DNA from: Saprospiraceae bacterium
GTDB taxonomy: Bacteria > Bacteroidota > Bacteroidia > Chitinophagales > Saprospiraceae
Direction of reading: 5' to 3'
NCBI GenBank assembly: GCA_016717265.1
Contig: JADKFX010000001.1
Location: 2,864,501-2,928,500, forward strand
Length of the DNA: 64,000 bases
Below are positions 27,496 to 36,076 of the stretch, piece after piece. The notes under the pieces are model-generated. The model saw only the letters and a list, made by a program, of their open reading frames with translations. It ran no database searches and was not told the origin of the DNA. The translations under genes and the position numbers were made by a program. Numbering within the stretch: position 1 is the stretch's first letter; the number at the start of each line of letters is the position of its first letter.

Positions 27496-27837
27496 ATGTT
27501 TGAGCATAAAACAAAGCCTTTAGCAAATAAACACGTATTCTATAGACGGATGTTTGTTTTTTGGATGCTGGGCACTTCATTAATCATTTTTTCATTAATT
27601 CTTGGCACCTTAGGCTATATGTATTTTGGAAATGTTGGAGCTGTTGATGGTTTCTACAATGCTAGTATGATTTTAGCTGGTATGGGGCCTGCATTAGAAA
27701 AACCCTGTGATGCAGTTAAAATCTTTTCATCCTTTTATGCTCTCTATTGCGGTATTGTATTTTTATCAAGCATTACAATCGCGTTTGCGCCAATAATCCA
27801 TCGATTTTTTCATTTAATTCATCTGGAAGGGCAATAA
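27496..27837 (+). CDS. Small two-helix membrane protein, pore-loop-like layout
   Basis: 113 aa. Two hydrophobic helices at about 23-48 and 80-105 flank a short segment with FYNASMILAGMGPAL. The order helix - re-entrant-like loop - helix recalls 2-TM potassium channel subunits, but the selectivity filter TVGYG is absent (AGMGP in its place). It could instead be a simple membrane protein of unknown role. Starts 10 bases after leuS, and ends 8 bases before the convergent dehydrogenase stop. Confidence 0.65.
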   Translation: MFEHKTKPLANKHVFYRRMFVFWMLGTSLIIFSLILGTLGYMYFGNVGAVDGFYNASMILAGMGPALEKPCDAVKIFSSFYALYCGIVFLSSITIAFAPIIHRFFHLIHLEGQ

Positions 27838-27845
27838 AGCCCAGC

Positions 27846-28772
27846 TTATGTTAGGTTGCTTAAATTGCTTAAGGTTTCTGTAAATCTGCTAAATTTAGGA
27901 GCAACTACAAGCTCCTTCGACCCAGCTGTATACGAATAAAATCCTTCACCCGTTTTGACCCCTAATTTTTTTGCATTCACCATTTTTACTAATAGCGGAC
28001 AAGGAGCATATTTTGGGTTTCCAAAACCGCCTTCCAATACCCTTAAAATATCCAAACATACATCTAAGCCAATAAAATCCGCTAATTGTAATGGACCCAT
28101 TGGGTGGGCCATACCTAATTTCATCACCGTATCAATTTCTTCAACACCAGCTACCCCTTCATACAGACTATAAATCGCTTCATTGATCATTGGAATTAAT
28201 ATCCGATTTGAAACAAAACCCGGAAAATCATTCACTTCTACGGGTACTTTATCAAGCGCGCGAGTAAGTTCCATAATGGTATCACAAACTTCGTCTGAAG
28301 TATTATAACCTCTAATTATTTCAACTAATTTCATGATCGGTGCAGGATTCATAAAATGCATCCCAATTACTTTATCAGGACGTTTTGTGACAGATCCTAT
28401 TTTAGTCAATGAAATCGCTGATGTATTGGAGGCCAAAATTGTGTTTGGAGAGGTCATTAGATCTAAATCTGAGAATATTTTCAGCTTTAATGTTTCATTT
28501 TCGGTTGCAGCTTCTACAACTAACTCAGCATCTGTCACAGCCTCTTGAAAATGTGCATTTGATTTAATACGCAATAAAATAGCTCCTTTATCTTCTGGCT
28601 TAAGTTTACCCTTTTCAACCATCCTGTCCAGGTTTCTTGAAATTGAGTTCATTGCTTTATCCAATGCAGGTATTGAAATATCCGTTAATACTACCTGGTA
28701 TCCATATTGAGCAAATACATGGGCAATTCCACTACCCATGGTACCTGCGCCGATTACTGTTATGTGTTTCAT
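27846..28772 (-). CDS. 3-hydroxyacyl-CoA dehydrogenase (3-hydroxybutyryl-CoA type)
   Basis: 308 aa NAD-dependent oxidoreductase: 3-hydroxyacyl-CoA to 3-ketoacyl-CoA. N-terminal Rossmann fold with GAGTMGSGIAHVFAQYGY at 7-24, catalytic region SNTSAISLTKIG and GMHFMNPAPIMKLVE (active-site His), then the C-terminal helical domain with ANDFPGFVSNRIL-like VNDFPGFVSNRIL. Stand-alone form, not fused with enoyl-CoA hydratase; size matches hbd. Could serve fatty acid breakdown or butyrate-type metabolism. A -7 box is at 28793-28800. Confidence 0.93.
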   Translation of the reverse strand: MKHITVIGAGTMGSGIAHVFAQYGYQVVLTDISIPALDKAMNSISRNLDRMVEKGKLKPEDKGAILLRIKSNAHFQEAVTDAELVVEAATENETLKLKIFSDLDLMTSPNTILASNTSAISLTKIGSVTKRPDKVIGMHFMNPAPIMKLVEIIRGYNTSDEVCDTIMELTRALDKVPVEVNDFPGFVSNRILIPMINEAIYSLYEGVAGVEEIDTVMKLGMAHPMGPLQLADFIGLDVCLDILRVLEGGFGNPKYAPCPLLVKMVNAKKLGVKTGEGFYSYTAGSKELVVAPKFSRFTETLSNLSNLT

Positions 28773-28792
28773 ATTATGTTTTTATGAGCGGG

Positions 28793-28800
28793 CAAAGGTA
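28793..28800 (-). promoter_or_regulatory. -7 box upstream of the hydroxyacyl-CoA dehydrogenase
   Basis: TACCTTTG on the minus strand, ending 20 bases before the ATG. It is 40 bases from the divergent box at 28841, making this a compact divergent promoter region. Confidence 0.45.
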
Positions 28801-28840
28801 AATGGTTTAAAGTTCAATTAACAAATCAAAATTAAAAAAA

Positions 28841-28848
28841 TAATTTTG
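28841..28848 (+). promoter_or_regulatory. -7 box upstream of the NagK-like gene and pfkA
   Basis: TAATTTTG on the plus strand, 23 bases before the GTG start. Divergent to the box at 28793-28800. Confidence 0.5.
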
Positions 28849-28871
28849 CATATATTGCACAAAATTTTAAT

Positions 28872-29714
28872 GTGTATTTAATTGCAGATGCGGGATCTAC
28901 TAAATGTGATTGGGTTTTATTTGATCAGAGTCAAAGCATTTATTTCAAAACAAAAGGAATTAATCCAAGCACCCAAGATCAAAATACTATAAAAAAATCA
29001 ATTTTAGAACTGCGTGAACAACTTGCATTTAATCCACATAAAATCTTCTTTTATGGAGCTGGATGCAGTTCTCCATCCGCTATTAATATTATAACAACGA
29101 TTTTAACACAATCGTTTTTATCCGCTGATATATATATATATACTGATCTACTTGGAACTGCAAGAGCACTTTGCGATGGCAAACCAGGAATTGTTGCAAT
29201 TTTAGGAACAGGAAGTCATGCCGCTTTTTGCGATGGCCATAAAATTATACATCAATTGCCTTCATTAGGATATTTGTTAGGTGATGAAGGGAGCGGGAAT
29301 TATCTGGGGAAATCTATACTGCAGGCTTATTTTTTAGGTAAATTAGACTCTGAACTTGAATTAAAATTTGAACAGGAGTATCCTGAAATCAAACAGGATT
29401 TCATTTTTCAATTATATCATTCAGAATCGGTTTCTGCATTTCTTGCTAAATATGCTGCTTTTATAATTAAATATAAGAACCATCCTTCGATTGCCAAAAT
29501 TATAGAAATGGCAATTGATACATTCATTACTACCCGATTAATAATATATAAAGAAAAACAAGGAATCCCGGTACATCTTTGTGGTTCAATTGCTTCTTTA
29601 TTAAGTATGGAAATCAAACAAAGAATCATAAAATTTGGTTTAGAACCTGGAACATTCTTACAAAAACCAATTACCGAAATAATGAAATATCATTTGACTT
29701 ATGAGTATAATTAA
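28872..29714 (+). CDS. BadF/BadG/BcrA-type ATPase, N-acetylglucosamine kinase-like
   Basis: 280 aa member of the ASKHA sugar kinase superfamily. Phosphate-1 loop DAGSTKCDWVLFD at 6-18; ATP/sugar segments LGTGSHAAFCDG and GDEGSGNYLGK. Close to eukaryote-like N-acetylglucosamine kinases, so phosphorylation of GlcNAc or a similar amino sugar from cell-wall recycling is likely. Starts with GTG; the ATG two bases upstream is out of frame and stops at once. Overlaps pfkA by 14 bases, pointing to an operon of sugar kinases. Confidence 0.85.
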   Translation: MYLIADAGSTKCDWVLFDQSQSIYFKTKGINPSTQDQNTIKKSILELREQLAFNPHKIFFYGAGCSSPSAINIITTILTQSFLSADIYIYTDLLGTARALCDGKPGIVAILGTGSHAAFCDGHKIIHQLPSLGYLLGDEGSGNYLGKSILQAYFLGKLDSELELKFEQEYPEIKQDFIFQLYHSESVSAFLAKYAAFIIKYKNHPSIAKIIEMAIDTFITTRLIIYKEKQGIPVHLCGSIASLLSMEIKQRIIKFGLEPGTFLQKPITEIMKYHLTYEYN

Positions 29715-30681
29715 ACGAATTGGCATTTTTACTTCAGGAGGTGATGCCCCAGGAATGAATGCTTGTATTAGAGCAATCACACGATCTGCTAGTTATTTTG
29801 ATTTACATGTTTATGGAATCTACCGAGGCTATGACGGTATGATTGATGGAGAGATAAGCCGGTTAGAAACCAACGACGTTAGTAACATCATACATCGTGG
29901 AGGCACCATTTTAAAAACTGCTAGGAGTCAACGATTTATGACCCCAGAAGGCAGAAAGCAAGCATTTGAAAATTTAGTTGCCAATGATATTGATGCATTG
30001 GTTGCTATCGGAGGAAACGGAACATTTACAGGAGCTGATATTTTCTTTAAAGAAACTAATATGCCAATCATAGGCTTGCCAGGAACTATAGATAACGATT
30101 TGTTCGGCACAGATTTTACAATAGGTTTTGACACAGCCGTAAATACAGCTGTTGAAGCTGTTGATAAAATTAGGGATACTGCGGATTCTCATAACAGATT
30201 GTTTTTAATAGAAGTTATGGGCAGGCATTCTGGCTATATTGCTTTATATACGGCCATTGCCTCTGGCGCCAGTGCCGTTTTAATACCCGAAAGCAACGCA
30301 AATCTTGAAGATTTAATTGAAGATTTAAATAAATCATTAAAACGAAAAAAATTGTTTGGTTTGGTTATTGTGGCGGAGGGCAATACCATCGGACAAACTA
30401 CAGAAATTGCTGCGCAACTAAAGAATAGAATAAAAGATTATGAAATTAAAATTTCCATCATTGGACATATTCAAAGAGGTGGCTCTCCAACTGCATTTGA
30501 TCGCATTTTATCAAGTCGATTAGGACACGCAGCTGTAGATGGATTATTAAAAGGCAAATCAAATTGCATGGCGGGAATTGTAAATGATAAAATTGTCTTC
30601 ACAGCTTTTGAAAAAGCCGTAGTTCATCAAAAATATCCTGAAGAAGAATTAATTAAAATGGCTGAGGTATTAGGAATGTAA
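29701..30681 (+). CDS. pfkA: 6-phosphofructokinase
   Basis: Phosphorylates fructose-6-phosphate in glycolysis. 326 aa, full length. SGGDAPGMNACIRA at 12-25, catalytic PGTIDND at 127-133 with Asp131, MGRHSGYIALY, and GHIQRGGSPTAFDR in the allosteric region. The ATP/Mg loop that normally reads GGDGS reads GGNGT at 104-108: Asn106 replaces the Asp that helps hold the metal. Gly107 is kept, which points to ATP rather than pyrophosphate use. Co-transcribed with the NagK-like gene by overlap. Confidence 0.94.
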   Translation: MSIIKRIGIFTSGGDAPGMNACIRAITRSASYFDLHVYGIYRGYDGMIDGEISRLETNDVSNIIHRGGTILKTARSQRFMTPEGRKQAFENLVANDIDALVAIGGNGTFTGADIFFKETNMPIIGLPGTIDNDLFGTDFTIGFDTAVNTAVEAVDKIRDTADSHNRLFLIEVMGRHSGYIALYTAIASGASAVLIPESNANLEDLIEDLNKSLKRKKLFGLVIVAEGNTIGQTTEIAAQLKNRIKDYEIKISIIGHIQRGGSPTAFDRILSSRLGHAAVDGLLKGKSNCMAGIVNDKIVFTAFEKAVVHQKYPEEELIKMAEVLGM

Positions 30682-30742
30682 TGAAAGTATTCTGAAACTG
30701 ACAATAAAAATTGTTGAAATCGAATTAATTGACATCCATTCT

Positions 30743-33223
30743 TTAGTTTCCAATTCCAACATTAGTTAGTAGTCCAAGCTTTAAATAGGATCCTCCATAG
30801 CTACTGCCATAAAAACTATGAACCCAATCTAGTCTTAATACGCGAAATAATTTATAACCAATATTTCCAAATCCGAGACTCAATTCAGAATATGGATTGG
30901 AATTTGGAATCATTACAGATGCATATCGAACGAGTTCTTTTAATCCAAGTCTGTTTATTAAAGGAATCCGATCCAAAATAAAACCTTGCATATCATATTC
31001 TAAAAACCAAGATGCAGATTGTCTATCTGTAGAATATGCATAAGGATATAAAGCTATAAAAAAATCGAGCCTATTGGGCTTATTATATAAAAACAATCCA
31101 TTCTCATGTTGAAAAATAAAATCAGGACTGTCTAAAGTGTGTTTATGAAATATTTTATTAACTTTTACAAAGGCATTTAATTCACCCCATTTACTCAATC
31201 TAAAATTATCAGATACAGAAAATTCAAATTTATGATAAAATTCCTTTTTCGCTAAATAGCTTCCAATAGCATAGGTCATAAAAAACCGAGGGTTGTCAGA
31301 TTCCAATAGATTAATCTGATTTGGAGAAATCTCTACTCTAGTGCCAGGATTCCATGCAATACTATTGGTCAACTGAATATGTTGGGGCTTAGAAATATGC
31401 AAACTATCTGTAAAATAGTCAGCTTGATTATTCGCTTGATATGTTAACGACTTTTTTCGCCAGCTGTAATTTGAATGATTCACTACTTCCGATCTATAAG
31501 AATATTCAATATTTGATTTCCACCTCCAATCAAAATTTAAATAACGCCCATAAGCTATTGAATAAAACTGCTTTTCATAATACTTCAAATAGTTCTTTTT
31601 TATGAGTAAATTAGATAATTCCTCAAATAATTTGGAACTTTCAAAATTATTAAATTCAGATAAAGCTAAACCACCAGCTAATTGAATAAAAGATTTCGAT
31701 CGGGTATTAAACTGATATTGCAATAAAAGTGAAGGTCTGAATTTTTGTTCTGCAAATCCATAATCTAATTTCATTTCACTAAAAAACCGGTTATAATCAT
31801 TCGCATCAATTAAATACTTGCTAAATTTTAGAACAGAGCCTATAGCCCATCCCTGGATTGGATTAAAATGATACAATTCAATTGGTGAGTTTATACTAAA
31901 TATACTCCTATCCATTGTTTTTTGATAACTATAACCTAAAAAGAGATCTGAAAAATTAAACTTATTATTTCTATGATCTATGGAATCTTTATAGGATTTC
32001 GATTCCCTGATTAATTTAATACTGTCTTTCAATGTATAATCCTTAATTTCGTCCTTTGTTAAAGGAATCGGACGAATACTATCCCAATACTGCTTCGTTT
32101 TTTCATTTGCACCTTTTGCAATTTGAAGAATTATTTTTTCATTTTCAAGTTCATGAATATTCGCAAAATTATAATCTGAAAATACAACTACAAATTTACC
32201 TTCAAATTTAATTCCTAATAAATTCGCTTTAAAACCAAAAACTTGATTTTGCAAAAGATTTTGAGAGGTTGTTGACACCGGAATAAACAATTGCGAAAGA
32301 TAAATAGTATCAAACAAAGGTTGCTGTATTTGACTTCCAGATATTTGAAGATTAAAGGATTGAATACTCCAGGTTTCATCATGAATTGAGAGGATTCCAG
32401 ACCACGCAGCTAGACTTCTTATTTTAGGTCGAACTTCAATTTTATACAAAAGCTTTGCTTCTATGTTTGATGTGTCAATACTCAGTAATTTAAAGGTATA
32501 ATATTCAAACGCATAATCTGCTATTGGAGAAACAATGCCTTTTCCGAATGAAGTTATATTTTCATAAAGATTAAAATTTGCCGAAGTAGCCCGATTAAAT
32601 GAAAAACCATTATCCCGACCTGAAATAATCGATGAAACCATTTCTTCATGGGTATAATCAGGTTTCTGAAAATGCAATCGGGAGACCGTTTCAGAAAGAT
32701 ATATAATACCTTGCCTGTTCGTATCCAGATTATTATCCATCGTGCCTATTTCTTGCCCTAAAATCTTTTTGGGTGCATCTGTAATTTTGATAAGGCCCTT
32801 TGTGTATGCATTGCATGTATGATTTTCATTCAACTTTAAAAAATAATTTCTTTTACTGATCGCTTTTCGAATAATTTCATAGGCAGGGTCTTCCTGATCA
32901 GAGGATACGACAACTTCGCCGAGAGAATAAACAGATACATATAATACTAAATTCAGAACAATGGGTTCATTTTTAAAGTCTACCTGGATTTCCTGAATTT
33001 GATAGCCTAAATAGTGAAACACCAAAGTATTTAATCCAGGATTTAAATTTAATTCATAATCTCCATCTAAATTTGTACTTGTGCCTTTGGTTGAATTTTT
33101 AATGTAAACAGCCGTATAGGGTATAGGATTCCCATCTGAATCTGTTACCTTACCCTTTATTTGAGCTACCATTAAAGAATTGGAAATAAACAAATAAAAT
33201 AAAAACGTTAAGGTATATTTCAT
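30743..33223 (-). CDS. DUF5686-type outer membrane protein with carboxypeptidase-regulatory-like N-terminal domain
   Basis: About 826 aa. Signal peptide to about residue 20 (VAQ), then a CarboxypepD_reg-like beta-sandwich (IKGKVTDSDGNPIPYTAVYI ... GDYELNL) as in TonB-dependent receptors and SusC. The body matches the DUF5686 family and becomes beta-barrel-like with alternating aromatic strands toward the C-terminus, ending in a short last strand. Probably a surface transporter or assembly protein; substrate unknown. The ATG at 33221-33223 overlaps the pabA stop as ATGA, so it is used rather than the ATG four codons upstream. Confidence 0.8.
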   Translation of the reverse strand: MKYTLTFLFYLFISNSLMVAQIKGKVTDSDGNPIPYTAVYIKNSTKGTSTNLDGDYELNLNPGLNTLVFHYLGYQIQEIQVDFKNEPIVLNLVLYVSVYSLGEVVVSSDQEDPAYEIIRKAISKRNYFLKLNENHTCNAYTKGLIKITDAPKKILGQEIGTMDNNLDTNRQGIIYLSETVSRLHFQKPDYTHEEMVSSIISGRDNGFSFNRATSANFNLYENITSFGKGIVSPIADYAFEYYTFKLLSIDTSNIEAKLLYKIEVRPKIRSLAAWSGILSIHDETWSIQSFNLQISGSQIQQPLFDTIYLSQLFIPVSTTSQNLLQNQVFGFKANLLGIKFEGKFVVVFSDYNFANIHELENEKIILQIAKGANEKTKQYWDSIRPIPLTKDEIKDYTLKDSIKLIRESKSYKDSIDHRNNKFNFSDLFLGYSYQKTMDRSIFSINSPIELYHFNPIQGWAIGSVLKFSKYLIDANDYNRFFSEMKLDYGFAEQKFRPSLLLQYQFNTRSKSFIQLAGGLALSEFNNFESSKLFEELSNLLIKKNYLKYYEKQFYSIAYGRYLNFDWRWKSNIEYSYRSEVVNHSNYSWRKKSLTYQANNQADYFTDSLHISKPQHIQLTNSIAWNPGTRVEISPNQINLLESDNPRFFMTYAIGSYLAKKEFYHKFEFSVSDNFRLSKWGELNAFVKVNKIFHKHTLDSPDFIFQHENGLFLYNKPNRLDFFIALYPYAYSTDRQSASWFLEYDMQGFILDRIPLINRLGLKELVRYASVMIPNSNPYSELSLGFGNIGYKLFRVLRLDWVHSFYGSSYGGSYLKLGLLTNVGIGN

Positions 33224-33804
33224 AAGGCTAGCCAATTTCTAACAAGATCAGAACCAATATTAGTTAAAAATGATTCCGGATGAAACTGAACTCCTTCCAA
33301 AGGTAAATACTTATGCTTTAACCCCATAACAACCTGATCTTCAGACATACAGGTAATTAAGAGATCCTTTGGAATAGATTCCGGGACTACTGCCCAAGAA
33401 TGATAAACACCAACAAGAAAACTTTCAGGTAAATATTGCAAAGATGTATTTTGACAAGATTCTGACTTCAAAATTCTTTTTTGCTGCCCATGTTGTACTT
33501 TATCCTGCTTAAATAATTTAGCTCCAAAATATTGCGCTATGGATTGATGCCCTAAACAAACTCCTAAAACTTTCGTTTCCTTAGAAATCGACTTTAAAAT
33601 ATGAGACATCACGGGAAAGTCTTCAGGAAGACCTGGCCCAGGCGAAAAAACAATCTGCCGATAATCCAAAAAGCAATCCGTTTTCAAATCAAAAGAATCT
33701 GATATTGTAACTTTACACCCCAAAGATTCGAACAAATGAACAAGGTTAAAGGTAAATGAGTCCTTATTATCAATTAATAGAATTTTATTGCACGTGGATA
33801 TCAC
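33220..33804 (-). CDS. pabA: Aminodeoxychorismate/anthranilate synthase glutamine amidotransferase subunit
   Basis: 194 aa class I glutamine amidotransferase: supplies ammonia from glutamine to chorismate. Motifs FSPGPGLPEDFP, the nucleophile elbow GVCLGHQSIAQ (Cys82 by count) and VQFHPESF with catalytic His-Glu. The gene faces pabB across 45 bases and pabC follows, so p-aminobenzoate synthesis for folate is more likely than tryptophan; no trp genes are present. Such subunits can serve both pathways. Confidence 0.9.
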   Translation of the reverse strand: MISTCNKILLIDNKDSFTFNLVHLFESLGCKVTISDSFDLKTDCFLDYRQIVFSPGPGLPEDFPVMSHILKSISKETKVLGVCLGHQSIAQYFGAKLFKQDKVQHGQQKRILKSESCQNTSLQYLPESFLVGVYHSWAVVPESIPKDLLITCMSEDQVVMGLKHKYLPLEGVQFHPESFLTNIGSDLVRNWLAL

Positions 33805-33849
33805 AAAAGCTAATAACTTTCAGCGAAATTATAAAAACATTAGGATCCT

Positions 33850-34824
33850 TTGGATTTATTAATTAAATATTCCGCTATAATTGATAGGATGAATGCATAT
33901 CATTTGTCAAATCAAGCATTTGTATTTGCTATTAATTTTTCAAAAACTACAGGTTTTTGTTTAAAACCTTATGAAATACCCAAAGATTATATTCGATTTT
34001 CGATGAATTTTTCAGAACCTGGATTAGCTCTATCAAAACCATTGCAATTCAAAATAGAACCCATACAGTTTATAGAATACCAAGCTAAATTTGATAGAAT
34101 TCAACACCAAATATCGGATGGAAATACATATTTATGCAATTTAACACAAGCCACAAAAATTAATACAAATTTAAATTTAGAGGAAATCTATATTTATAGT
34201 AAAGCAAGGCACAAATTATTTTTAAAAGATCATATAGTAGTATTTTCACCAGAAACTTTTATTACTTTAAATAATGATATTATCAAAACATTTCCTATAA
34301 AAGGCACTTCCACTTTAGAAGCTGATCCTGACGGTTCGATTTTATTGAATAGCTCAAAAGAAAATGCCGAGCATAATACAATTGTAGATCTCATGAGAAA
34401 TGATCTTAGCATTGTTTCTAATCATGTGACGGTCGACAAATTGAAAACTTTAGATAAAATAGATACACATCAAGGTGCCATTTGGCAAATGAGTTCTGAA
34501 ATAAGCGGAATCCTCAAACCTGACTATTCTAGAAAAGCAGGTGATCTCTTTGACAAGATACTACCTGCTGGTTCAATAAGTGGTGCTCCAAAAGCAAAAA
34601 CACTGGATATTATACATTCTACTGAAGCATACGATAGAGGTTTCTACACAGGTGTATTTGGGTATTTTGATGGAATAAATTTAACAAGTTCTGTCATGAT
34701 TCGATATATAGAAAAAACAACGGAAGGCTTAGTCTATAAAAGTGGCGGTGGAATAACAAGTCATTCTATTGCTGAACAAGAATATAATGAATTAATAAAA
34801 AAGGTATATGTTCCGATTTTTTGA
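33850..34824 (+). CDS. pabB: Aminodeoxychorismate synthase component I
   Basis: Chorismate-binding enzyme making 4-amino-4-deoxychorismate with PabA. 324 aa, the compact form lacking a long N-terminal domain. Signatures: PIKGTST, VDLMRNDLSIV, LPAGSISGAPK and GFYTGVFGYFDG, all at the expected order in the C-terminal chorismate fold. The start is a TTG at 33850, because the next ATG (33889) would trim residues that precede the family's conserved MN segment; either is possible. Overlaps pabC by 17 bases. Confidence 0.87.
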   Translation: MDLLIKYSAIIDRMNAYHLSNQAFVFAINFSKTTGFCLKPYEIPKDYIRFSMNFSEPGLALSKPLQFKIEPIQFIEYQAKFDRIQHQISDGNTYLCNLTQATKINTNLNLEEIYIYSKARHKLFLKDHIVVFSPETFITLNNDIIKTFPIKGTSTLEADPDGSILLNSSKENAEHNTIVDLMRNDLSIVSNHVTVDKLKTLDKIDTHQGAIWQMSSEISGILKPDYSRKAGDLFDKILPAGSISGAPKAKTLDIIHSTEAYDRGFYTGVFGYFDGINLTSSVMIRYIEKTTEGLVYKSGGGITSHSIAEQEYNELIKKVYVPIF

Positions 34825-35419
34825 AAGCATCGCGATTCTGGATAACACTCCTCGGAATTTATATTTTCATCAATTAAGAGTAAATAAAACATTCAAATAC
34901 TATTATCCTGGTTTTGAGCCTTTCCACCTTGAATATATAATATTTAATACTCAAGTAAATAAATACTCAAAAGCAAAACTAAAATTCTCTTATAACGAAA
35001 CATCCTATAAAATTAATATAATTCAATATGTAGCTAAAGTATTTAATACATTTCATTTAATAACTGATAATTCTATCGAGTATAAATTTAAGTTTATCGA
35101 TCGAAGTCTTCTTGATAATCATTTGAAATCCTATCCGATTAATGATCAAATTATGATCATTAAAAATAATTTAATTACAGATACTCAGTATAGCAATCTG
35201 GTTTTCTTTGATGGATATCGTTGGCTAACCCCTAAAAATCCTTTACTACCAGGTACCATGAGAGCATCTTTGTTGGCTGACTGGAAAATACATGAAGAAA
35301 TTATTGAATTAGAACATTTTGCTAACTTTCACTCTTTCAAACTTATTAATGCGATGAATACTTTAGAAGAAAGCTATGAATATCCTATGGATAAAATTCA
35401 AGTACAAAAGAAACATTAA
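34808..35419 (+). CDS. pabC: Aminodeoxychorismate lyase (class IV aminotransferase fold)
   Basis: 203 aa PLP enzyme of the branched-chain aminotransferase fold, releasing p-aminobenzoate and pyruvate. The C-terminal signature IKNNLITDTQYSNLVF ... LTPKNPLLPGTMR fits class IV. The likely PLP lysine is Lys95 in FKFIDR, aligning with the LKHLNR pattern. Shorter than the usual 270 aa and divergent, so assignment also relies on its overlap with pabB. An aminotransferase of related specificity is the alternative. Confidence 0.8.
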   Translation: MFRFFESIAILDNTPRNLYFHQLRVNKTFKYYYPGFEPFHLEYIIFNTQVNKYSKAKLKFSYNETSYKINIIQYVAKVFNTFHLITDNSIEYKFKFIDRSLLDNHLKSYPINDQIMIIKNNLITDTQYSNLVFFDGYRWLTPKNPLLPGTMRASLLADWKIHEEIIELEHFANFHSFKLINAMNTLEESYEYPMDKIQVQKKH

Positions 35420-35422
35420 TCT

Positions 35423-36076
35423 ATGAATATACAAAATTATTATAATATCCGAGATACTATAAAACCATTCCATGCAAAACTTTTAGTGGTGACAAAAAAT
35501 CAAACCATAGAAGATATTCTTAAATTATACAAAGCAGGGCAAAGAGAATTTGGAGAGAATCGGGTTCAGCTTCTAAAAGAAAAAAAAGAATTATTACCTT
35601 CCGACATAAAATGGCATATGATCGGTACCTTGCAAAAAAATAAAGTTAAATCGATTATTCAATGGATAGAAATGATCCATTCAGTTGATTCTTTCGAGTT
35701 AGTTAATACCATTGAGAAAGAAGCAAAAATAATAAATAAAAATATTAACATTTTGCTTGAAGTAAAAATTGCTAATGAACCCAGTAAATTTGGATTTACA
35801 CCAACAGAATTACTTTTAAATTTAAAGACAAATAATTGGATTCACTTCAAAAATGTTAAAATTTGTGGCCTAATGGCAATGGCAAGTAATACTGAAGATC
35901 AAAGCCAGATCAATGCTGAATTTCACAAACTTAAAGAGCTATTTGAAACAATAAAAAACGCATCCCTATTGGGAACAGAATTTACACAACTATCCATTGG
36001 CATGTCCAATGATTATAAAATCGCCTTGCAAAATGGGTCTACAATTGTCCGAATTGGGAGTACTATTTTCAATTAA
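35423..36076 (+). CDS. YggS/PROSC family PLP homeostasis protein
   Basis: 217 aa alanine-racemase-like barrel that binds PLP and keeps free PLP in balance. PLP lysine in LLVVTKN near residue 25; other signatures are REFGENRVQ, WHMIGTLQKNKVKSI, and LSIGMSNDYKIAL with the family GMSxD motif. Follows pabC by three bases and so ends the pab run. Convergent with a T9SS protein gene whose stop shares the bases TTAA (36073-36076). Confidence 0.92.
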   Translation: MNIQNYYNIRDTIKPFHAKLLVVTKNQTIEDILKLYKAGQREFGENRVQLLKEKKELLPSDIKWHMIGTLQKNKVKSIIQWIEMIHSVDSFELVNTIEKEAKIINKNINILLEVKIANEPSKFGFTPTELLLNLKTNNWIHFKNVKICGLMAMASNTEDQSQINAEFHKLKELFETIKNASLLGTEFTQLSIGMSNDYKIALQNGSTIVRIGSTIFN

